Source: Oscillospiraceae bacterium (GTDB lineage Bacteria > Bacillota > Clostridia > Oscillospirales > CAG-272). Taken from it: 38,303 nucleotides of DNA. The DNA lies in contig SVQM01000008.1 in assembly GCA_015065335.1 (NCBI GenBank), forward strand, positions 1-38,303. The letters are read 5' to 3'. The notes under the pieces are model-generated. The model was not told where the DNA came from, did not search any database, and was given only the letters and a program-made list of their open reading frames with translations. A program made the position numbers and the translations under genes. Shown one piece after another: positions 17,501 to 23,245 of the stretch (the stretch's first letter is position 1; every line of letters begins with the position of its first letter).

Positions 17501-19633
17501 GGTAACACCGCAAAGATCGCATATACCGATATGATAAGTCATGTAGATCTCAAAGTTATCGTCTGAATGGGTATGCAGGTAGTATCCGCATACGCAGTTA
17601 CCATCCTCGTCAAAGGAGTGTTCCTCGGAGATCTCGACACCGCAGGTATCGCAATATCCGTAGTGTTCGTAGGTGTCGTACCTGTAATCATCCGTCGAAT
17701 GCTCGTGAACGGTGTATCCGCAATCGGTACAGGTATTCGACTCATCGAAGACGTGATCGAGCAAGAGGGTTTCAAGGCAGAAGACGCAACGGGTCTCGTG
17801 GTATGTTTCAATATCACTGTAATAGAAGCCATACCACTCGTATACACATTCGTGATAGATAAATCCGCATACACAGTTGCCGTTCTCGTCGAAGCTGTGC
17901 TCCTCCGAGAAGCTGCCACCGCAAATGTCGCAGTACGCCTCGTGGTTTTCCTTGGTGCAGATATACTCAAATACATGCTCGTGCTTATATCCGCAGATAC
18001 ACATACCCTCACTGTCGATGGAGTGAGCCTGTGTTATGCTCTGCTCGCAGTTGCTACAGTAACCGGAGTGATCGTTATCGGTGTAAGTGTAGTTTTCGAT
18101 ATCGTGGATAGTGTTGCCGTTTCCGTCGACCATATCGATCTGTACGGTATAGCTTCCGCTTGACCAGTTACCGTAGGCCCTTGCCCTGAGGATATAGGTC
18201 ACGCCTGCCTCAAGCTCGGCTGTAAGTCCGAAATTGTAGTTGTCGCTGTCATCGTTCTCTGCAATGGGGTTCATATCGGTGTCGAATATGTACCCATGGG
18301 TATCGTAGCTTCCCACAGAGAAGAATTTGTATGTCCCGCTTACATCGGGAGTGAATTTGAAAAAGGTGGAGTAGTCATTTGAAGGTCCGTTATAAACGGT
18401 TGCAGGCTTCTCCAAAGAGAGGTGCGTATAGTCTGTTACCGAAACGGTACAGGTCGCTTTAAGTCCGTTCTCGCTTTCAGCGGTAACGGTTACATTACCT
18501 ATATTGTGGAGATATGCTACGCCGTCATCGTCAAAGGAAAGGATATCATTATCGGATGAGGTAAACGTAACGTTTTCCGTGATCGCATTAGAAGGCTCGA
18601 ACACGAGGTCAAGAACAAGGGACGAACCGTATGCACCGGAGTAGCTCTCGCTTCCGAAATACATTCCCGTTGCGGGAACAAGAGTCTCAAGCTTCACGTT
18701 GAAAGCATAGTCGCTTTCGGCGGTGAAGTAGTAAGCTTTGCCCGCCTTCAGCTCCATCTCTGTGCGCTCATTTCCGTCGTTTTCGGAGTCAACGTAGAAA
18801 TAATAATCATCTTCAATATCGTAACAAACCAGGTCTACATTTGCATCGTTGTTATTGTAGGAATAAAACTTATATATGCCGTCCTTTTCGGGGATAAACT
18901 TGTATCTGGCAAAAAAGTAGTCACGGTCTGATACATAGTCAACGGTGTATTCGGTGTCTGTGGTGATGACCTCAGCCGCAGCCGCATTTACCGTAATGGA
19001 ATCGGTAAGACCGCTTTCGGTAGTAGCAGTAACGGTAGCCGTACCTGTTCCGAAGACTCTTATACTATTACTATTTATAACTATAGTGTCCTCGTTGTCG
19101 GAAGAAAACGTTACGTCCTCGGGTGCATGGTTCAAGGGGAGAAGTCTATAATTAAAACCCAACCTATCTCCTTCGTAAACATTGAGGGGATCACTCAAAT
19201 CAAGTACTACTTCCGTGGCGGGAACAGGCTCAGCTACAGCCATCTTAAAAGAACCGCCGTTTATCGTGGTGAAGAATCTGCCCTTAAGATAATAAGCAGT
19301 ACCTTCGGTAAAGTTATAGTATATCTTAAAGTTAGTGTCATCGCCACTGTCGTCGTCATGGACGATCTCGTTCATGTTCTCGTCATAGATATGACCGAAG
19401 GTGTCGTAATCTTTATCAAAAGAATAGAAAACATATTCAGCCGTCTTTTCGGGCACGAACTTGTAGATCATCTCTATGACGTCGACGCCGTCAAGAGTGA
19501 CCGTGACCTCTTCACCGGCGGTGATCGTCGGATAATCTGTTGCCGTGACGTACATCGGCAACATTCCGAGAAGCATTGCAAGGGTAAGAAAAATACTGAA
19601 AACCTTGCTTGAGAGTCTGTGAGTTTGTGTCAT
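14510..19633 (-). CDS. Giant secreted beta-helix / Ig-like / Cys-His-rich surface protein
   Basis: The ATG at 19633 follows AAAGGAG; the 1707-residue product starts with a signal peptide (about 1-31). Three pre-peptidase C-terminal-like domains (about 45-130, 225-310, 408-500; pattern YxFYSFDKDYDTFGHIYDENMN) alternate with two Big_2-like Ig domains. Residues about 518-781 hold roughly six Cys/His repeats (CDICG, EEHSFDENGNCVCG). Two right-handed beta-helix blocks (about 788-1024 and 1178-1445) with rungs such as ITVNSGTINIT and LTVNGGTVIVL resemble the Cthe_2159-type carbohydrate-binding domain (PF14262), with an MBG-like domain between. An Ala-rich FIVAR-like helix region (about 1458-1528) and an FN3-like domain (1541-1625) end the protein. 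No LPXTG, dockerin or SLH motif was seen, so its retention is unexplained. It is read together with the upstream TetR gene, 12 bp apart. Function probably glycan binding. Confidence 0.88.
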   Translation of the reverse strand: MTQTHRLSSKVFSIFLTLAMLLGMLPMYVTATDYPTITAGEEVTVTLDGVDVIEMIYKFVPEKTAEYVFYSFDKDYDTFGHIYDENMNEIVHDDDSGDDTNFKIYYNFTEGTAYYLKGRFFTTINGGSFKMAVAEPVPATEVVLDLSDPLNVYEGDRLGFNYRLLPLNHAPEDVTFSSDNEDTIVINSNSIRVFGTGTATVTATTESGLTDSITVNAAAAEVITTDTEYTVDYVSDRDYFFARYKFIPEKDGIYKFYSYNNNDANVDLVCYDIEDDYYFYVDSENDGNERTEMELKAGKAYYFTAESDYAFNVKLETLVPATGMYFGSESYSGAYGSSLVLDLVFEPSNAITENVTFTSSDNDILSFDDDGVAYLHNIGNVTVTAESENGLKATCTVSVTDYTHLSLEKPATVYNGPSNDYSTFFKFTPDVSGTYKFFSVGSYDTHGYIFDTDMNPIAENDDSDNYNFGLTAELEAGVTYILRARAYGNWSSGSYTVQIDMVDGNGNTIHDIENYTYTDNDHSGYCSNCEQSITQAHSIDSEGMCICGYKHEHVFEYICTKENHEAYCDICGGSFSEEHSFDENGNCVCGFIYHECVYEWYGFYYSDIETYHETRCVFCLETLLLDHVFDESNTCTDCGYTVHEHSTDDYRYDTYEHYGYCDTCGVEISEEHSFDEDGNCVCGYYLHTHSDDNFEIYMTYHIGICDLCGVTLNESHTVDDSGNCFCGYADHEHNYTEYEKDDNIYHYEICADCGVKNITEHFYDENGTCICGDTLAGKLMIGEVVLGDGQYLDSDGNVSDTEPAEWSAYFKDGVLTLKDIRVEAEGNGVYGICIDNDLEIVLNGNAVLSTTNEDCIHIASGDLTIGGEGTLNVIAYGDYDGIDAASNGDVTINSGTIIINAVDHGIEAEEQLTVNGGTVIVLAGDDGFDTEDTAINDGEIYIHAEDHGIDADDIITVNSGTINITTNDDDGFEAGDYITVNGGNITINANGYGLCNSNGMYDDCVININGGTLDITSGKGAMLSYVDINIDPVMGEYELIDIGETYSENDGETYDHAYLLGQDGEILTSVYMSETESSDTEKTISYDWITMDKDRYDYSGNKVTPSVTVGDPETGKLLVENTDYTVTMSSNDATDIGVYYVKIEGIGEYSGVVYKPFSIINTSIYVGGVHMESGDYLASGADTVTDTKPEGGYAYYKDGVLELNGYSYEGSGYMYDDFGYNALIYSDYDLEIDLKGVSELIGTAKENDAIAAYGDLTIGGNGNLVIESQYGIYSNGGNVTVNGGNISISSKEVAIDVFSGELNITGGTIVASSKANCIYAESLYISGGSVDLTIDNSVGNGDRTAIYSIIDITISGGNISVDSPDIGMSCNYDITISGGTVDIDAMCGISSDGNVRFEDGAVSITSEKEAVKSYGTDGIILSENIEVISPENANIKNVNGTSYIFGGDGKLATNVIIQPKFDAEAAAAEIDALIAAIGEVTLDSEAAIVAARAAVDAASEDVLAYVEGIDALEAAEAELELLKRAADRDFIFDVIDGVIPPVVPQNVVAIGSFTSIDISWDAVDGATKYWIVVDGVVVAVTTDTSYTLTDYDPADYEIAVRVARNAPYGTSYVAGTSDAVVATVTGYAAAIEFSVDGDNFTASWSFADESVIEKAWVVVTTEDGTTFVFRVDDAYSMSYAKAYKFGGQDITVAVRTLVDGIVYHYDA

Positions 19634-19645
19634 TGTTATTCTCCT

Positions 19646-20365
19646 TTATGATATTTTATCGGCGTATGCCGTCATTTCTTCGATTATTTCTTCCAGCTCC
19701 TCGTCTGTCAGTTGTTTTATGTATTCTTTAAACTGAGCGAGGATGCTTCGTCCTATGCTTCTGTAATCCATGGCAAGGACTTTTTCTATTTTAGCCTGTC
19801 TTACATCCTCAGGTATACCGAAAAGCATCATATTGCTGTTAAGTGCTCCCGCTATCCTTGTTTCAAGGGATATGGGATCACCGGCGATCATGAGAGTTGC
19901 AAATTCAGTACCTGAGACGATGACCTCCGTCTCGGTGAATTTCGCATCGTTCCAGTCAGGACAGCTTTCCCCGAATATCATTTTTGCACGGATAGTATCA
20001 TTGTGCCTTATCATGGACAGAGGGATCGGATGGGAATATGCGGACAAATAAAAGTCCTTTGCCACAGCATTTTCCTCGCATATTGCCGCCATGGCGGTAA
20101 GCTCAAGGCACAGAGCAAGAAGCGATGTGTTGCCCTCATTCACGATCTCCGTGTATTTCATCCATTGAAAACGGCACAGCTTTCCCACCACCACGGCAAG
20201 AAGGTGTTCCTTTGTCGGAAAATGATAAGTCAGATTTCCCGTGCTTATGTCGAGTGAATCTGCGATCATCTTCGGGGAAGTCACAGAGAATCCGTTCTCC
20301 AGAAACATATGAGTTGCTGCACGGATTATCTCATACTTGGTTTGATTATGTTTTTTTCTCGCCAA
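19646..20365 (-). CDS. TetR-family transcriptional regulator, probably autoregulated
   Basis: The start is set at TTG 20365 (LARKKHNQTKYEII), 8 bp after GAGG; a TTG at 20383 would overlap that site. The 239-residue product has a TetR HTH at residues about 8-60 (IIRAATHMFLENGFSVTSPK, then SLDISTGNLTYHFPTKEHLL) and a helical C-terminal ligand/dimer region of about 180 residues with no recognisable subfamily. Its promoter at 20439-20467 is followed at once by a perfect 7-4-7 palindrome, a standard arrangement for autorepression. The stop is only 12 bp from the start of the giant surface protein, so both are probably one operon and the surface protein is under this regulator. The inducer is unknown. 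Confidence 0.9.
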   Translation of the reverse strand: MARKKHNQTKYEIIRAATHMFLENGFSVTSPKMIADSLDISTGNLTYHFPTKEHLLAVVVGKLCRFQWMKYTEIVNEGNTSLLALCLELTAMAAICEENAVAKDFYLSAYSHPIPLSMIRHNDTIRAKMIFGESCPDWNDAKFTETEVIVSGTEFATLMIAGDPISLETRIAGALNSNMMLFGIPEDVRQAKIEKVLAMDYRSIGRSILAQFKEYIKQLTDEELEEIIEEMTAYADKIS

Positions 20366-20400
20366 ATTATTATCCTCACACAATTTATTTTAGTATTACT

Positions 20401-20438
20401 GCGAATCAGTATTGGTGCGAATTAGTATCAGTACTAAT
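20401..20438. promoter_or_regulatory. Operator for the TetR regulator
   Basis: A perfect inverted repeat ATTAGTA-TCAG-TACTAAT at 20421-20438 abuts the -10 box. It overlaps one of two direct repeats GCGAAT[C/T]AGTAT at 20401-20412 and 20417-20428 (16-bp pitch). Confidence 0.7.
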
Positions 20439-20467
20439 ATTATACATTATCCGAACGGAAATTGCAA
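20439..20467 (-). promoter_or_regulatory. Promoter of the TetR / giant protein operon
   Basis: TTGCAA (20462-20467), 17-bp spacer, TATAAT (20439-20444) on the minus strand; transcription would start inside the palindrome at 20421-20438. Confidence 0.75.
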
Positions 20468-20483
20468 TAGGAAATTGAGATTT

Positions 20484-20553
20484 TAAAAAAAAAGAAAAAA
20501 CCTCCTTGTGATAATAATACGGCGTCAAGCCGCTACTATCATAGGGTGGTTTT
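20484..20553 (-). terminator. Terminator of the metallophosphoesterase gene
   Basis: A long imperfect hairpin (AAAACCACC with GGAGGTTTT, TGATAGTA with TATTATTATCA, tip CGGC/GCCG) followed by a T-rich tail on the minus strand, 16 bp past the stop at 20569. Confidence 0.75.
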
Positions 20554-20568
20554 ATCAATATAAGAAGA

Positions 20569-21831
20569 TCATTTATTTTTCATGATACCGAATGCATTTT
20601 GCTTTACACACCTGCCCGTTCTGCAATCGATCTCTCTGTAAGTCACACGCATGGTGTCTCCGCATATCTCTACGGCGGAATATGCTGCTGCAGCTTCTGT
20701 CATATCTGACATTGCATCAAAAGCGGCGGCAAATTCGGGAGCTATGTCGGAAATGACTCTCCTGTTCTGATTGCCTGCGCATCCGGATTCAAGATGTATG
20801 GGACCTTCGGGATCAACAGCGATCTTAGCTGTGACGCCGTGTATCTCAGATACGAAATAACGGTAGTTTGTGATCGGCATACCCGTGGGATCTATGGGGA
20901 AGGTCTTTGCATAAACGTGATCGTGACCGCACAGCACCAGATCGACTCCGTACTTCACGAACACTTCGTTAAGCTGTTCTCTCAGTGACATTGCGACGCC
21001 GAAGATAGGATCGACACAGCCGTATTTACCGGGGGAATACATGGGGTTGTGAACAGCGACTATCTTCCACCTTTTGTCAGTGGAGCTGATGTCATTTATT
21101 GCCCATTCGAGCTGCTCGGGCAGGAGCCCGTGACCGTCTGTTTCCATTGAATCTCCCGAGGAGAGCATTGTGAAATGAACGGGACCGACATCAAAGGAGT
21201 AGTAGATCCCGTGACGTGTATCTTTGTGTGGCAGATCGATATGCACGTGCTTTTCCGTCACTGCATCATAGCCGTGGAGATAACCATACCAATAATCGTG
21301 ATTCCCCGAGATCAGAGCCATGGGATAGCTGCGGAAGAACTCTTCGCTACGTCCGAGCATCTCACGCCACATCATGGCGTTACCTCCCTCTTGGACAATA
21401 TCACCGGTGTGAACGGTAAGCTCTGCGTCGGGAAAGCTTTTCATGGCATCATCGGAGGCGATCTTCAGAAACTTGCCCCAGTGACGCTCATCCTGAGTGT
21501 CGGTGACGATAAGGAACGTCAGCTTTTTGGGATCATGCATTGGTGCACGGAAGATAGCCTTATCCGAGCGGGTGCCGCTTTCGTCTCCCACCCGATAGAG
21601 GCAAGACTCACCGGGAGCAAGTCCTCGGATCACGGCGCAGTTCTTAACGGACTCGGTACCGGGGGACCATTCGCCCGAAACTCTGACAGCATTTTGAAAA
21701 TCGGTATCGTCGGGTGAGGTGTATTCAAGAATGGGGCTTCCTATCTCTTCTGTCTGCCATGTTACACCGAATTCCGTGGCGGTGCTGTTGTAAACGGACA
21801 GAGTTATTGCACTCGGTATGTATTTTCCCAT
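20569..21831 (-). CDS. Calcineurin-like metallophosphoesterase with N-terminal FN3-like domain
   Basis: The chosen start is the ATG at 21831 (MGKYIPSAITLSVYN), 6 bp after AAGGAG; an extension to 21891 lacks a site. The 420-residue product has a purple-acid-phosphatase-type FN3-like domain (about 5-100: ATEFGVTWQTEEIGSPILEY), then a metallophosphoesterase core with VTDTQD, HTGDIVQEGGN, SGNHDYW, VAVHNPMYS and CGHDHVYA. The first metal motif has Gln where calcineurin-like enzymes have His (DTQ), as in some purple acid phosphatase relatives. It should hydrolyse phosphate esters using two metal ions; the substrate is unknown. No signal peptide is visible, so it is probably cytoplasmic unless the start is wrong. 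It lies downstream of the sialidase-like gene but has its own promoter with a LacI-type operator. Confidence 0.88.
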   Translation of the reverse strand: MGKYIPSAITLSVYNSTATEFGVTWQTEEIGSPILEYTSPDDTDFQNAVRVSGEWSPGTESVKNCAVIRGLAPGESCLYRVGDESGTRSDKAIFRAPMHDPKKLTFLIVTDTQDERHWGKFLKIASDDAMKSFPDAELTVHTGDIVQEGGNAMMWREMLGRSEEFFRSYPMALISGNHDYWYGYLHGYDAVTEKHVHIDLPHKDTRHGIYYSFDVGPVHFTMLSSGDSMETDGHGLLPEQLEWAINDISSTDKRWKIVAVHNPMYSPGKYGCVDPIFGVAMSLREQLNEVFVKYGVDLVLCGHDHVYAKTFPIDPTGMPITNYRYFVSEIHGVTAKIAVDPEGPIHLESGCAGNQNRRVISDIAPEFAAAFDAMSDMTEAAAAYSAVEICGDTMRVTYREIDCRTGRCVKQNAFGIMKNK

Positions 21832-21862
21832 ATCAGACTCCTTCGGGGAAGGCTTTTTCAGC

Positions 21863-21900
21863 ATTGTACATTTTTTGGCGGATTTGCGCAATCGTTTGCG
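21863..21900 (-). promoter_or_regulatory. Promoter with LacI-type operator for the metallophosphoesterase gene
   Basis: TTGCGC (21886-21891) and TACAAT (21863-21868) on the minus strand, 17 bp apart. The 14-bp near-palindrome CGCAAACGATTGCG (21887-21900, central CG) overlaps the -35 box and resembles LacI/PurR-family operators. Confidence 0.6.
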
Positions 21901-21949
21901 AAAAGAACATTGGGGATCGCTTTCAGCTCGGCTCTTCTATAGCATAAGA

Positions 21950-23077
21950 TCATTCTTTTATGATCCTGTATCTTGCAGCATATACGACTCTGCGGTCGTA
22001 GGGGTTCGGGAGAATTGAAACTCTGTCCTCGGTGTCATCGTAAACCACGAGGATCACGTCAGGCTCCACCTCAAAAACGGAAGTATATCCCGAGGGCCCC
22101 TTGTCCCATTGACCGTCATTTTCCGCAATGATATATCTGTCGCTCCATGTGTTACCGTCATCCTCAGATACGAGGAAGAAGGTGTCCCATTTTCCCGAGG
22201 TGCAGACGATGAGCCCGTTTTTCATCTTGAGAAGTCTCGGATATACGCCGAAGGGGGAGATCTCTTCGGGTACGCTCCATGTTTTACCGTTGTCGTAGGA
22301 ATGGGATGCAAACATCGGACTGTACACCTCATGTCCCTGAGTTCTCATGGCACAGAGCACGTGGCCGTCACCGAGATTCAAAAGGCTCGGCTCACAGAAG
22401 CCCTCACCGTCGGGAGTGAAGGGGTAGGTCTGGCAATCCGCCACGGTGGAGAGATACTCAAAGGTCTCTCCCTTGTCGTGAGATACGAGGATCCACGTGC
22501 GGTACTGGTAGAAGTCGTAATTCTTGAAATACTCAAGCTTGGTCCGATCCTCCTTGAAATGGCCGTACATAGGCAGAAGGATGTCTCCGTTGTCAAGCTC
22601 TGCGGCACCTGTTCCGCTGTAGCCCGTCGACCAGTTGTCGGAGTTCTGATCGTCGCCGTAGCCTACGGCAAGATCGGGGATATCGACACACTCAAACTCC
22701 GTCTGTACCTTTTTATCAAGGATCTGATCGAAGGAATGTGCTACGTACTTCTTCATCACGTAAGGGATCTTCTCCTGTGCATCCTTGTCGAAATTCCTTG
22801 CGGCAAGGCTGCCGAAGCCTTGAGAAAAATATTTTCCGTCGGAGAAGCGAACCATTCCGGGATAGATGCAAGGACGGATCATCTCCCATGTGTCACCCTT
22901 GTCGGTGGTGTAGAGGCTGTATGAGCCAAGTCCGTCAGTTAGACCTACATTCTTACCGGAAAACAGACTGTCGCCTGCACCCACAAGGATCCTGCCGTCA
23001 TCGGACATGATGTCTGCACAGGGGAAAAATCCTCTCCATAGCCGTTTTGTATCAATGTGTTCTATTTTGTATGACAT
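21950..23077 (-). CDS. Sialidase-like BNR-repeat protein
   Basis: The ATG at 23077 follows GAGG by 7 bp. The 375-residue product carries four Asp-box motifs typical of six-bladed sialidase/BNR propellers: TTDKGDTW, SHDKGETF, SYDNGKTW and SEDDGNTW. Near the N-terminus LWRGFFPCADI occupies the place of the sialidase FRIP motif but does not match it, so true sialidase activity is uncertain; other exo-glycosidases and lyases share the fold. There is no signal peptide, so it would act in the cytoplasm on imported oligosaccharides, or be exported by an unknown route. Glu/Arg/Tyr catalytic residues could not be assigned by eye. It has its own promoter and is divergent from the LRR protein gene. Confidence 0.82.
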   Translation of the reverse strand: MSYKIEHIDTKRLWRGFFPCADIMSDDGRILVGAGDSLFSGKNVGLTDGLGSYSLYTTDKGDTWEMIRPCIYPGMVRFSDGKYFSQGFGSLAARNFDKDAQEKIPYVMKKYVAHSFDQILDKKVQTEFECVDIPDLAVGYGDDQNSDNWSTGYSGTGAAELDNGDILLPMYGHFKEDRTKLEYFKNYDFYQYRTWILVSHDKGETFEYLSTVADCQTYPFTPDGEGFCEPSLLNLGDGHVLCAMRTQGHEVYSPMFASHSYDNGKTWSVPEEISPFGVYPRLLKMKNGLIVCTSGKWDTFFLVSEDDGNTWSDRYIIAENDGQWDKGPSGYTSVFEVEPDVILVVYDDTEDRVSILPNPYDRRVVYAARYRIIKE

Positions 23078-23105
23078 GATCTTACCTCGTATGTGTTTTT
23101 GGGTA

Positions 23106-23134
23106 ATTATAGCATATTATTGCGTGAAAGTCAA
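23106..23134 (-). promoter_or_regulatory. Promoter of the sialidase-like gene
   Basis: TTGACT (23129-23134) and TATAAT (23106-23111) on the minus strand with a 17-bp spacer, about 30 bp from the ATG. Confidence 0.75.
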
Positions 23135-23182
23135 AAGGCAGATGCTCTTTGGCGGAGCATTGTTCTTAAATAGTGGGATGTA

Positions 23183-23211
23183 TTTACAAATTACAAAAAT
23201 TATGGTATAAT
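23183..23211 (+). promoter_or_regulatory. Promoter of the LRR dockerin gene
   Basis: TTTACA (23183-23188), 17-bp spacer, TATAAT (23206-23211); the ATG at 23246 is 35 bp further on. Confidence 0.75.
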
Positions 23212-23245
23212 GATAATGGTAGTACTTATTATAGGAGGTGTCAGT

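Noticed and set aside
22109-22924. 271-codon plus-strand frame
   Set aside because: Shadow of the sialidase-like gene, whose Asp boxes and start region are clear on the other strand.
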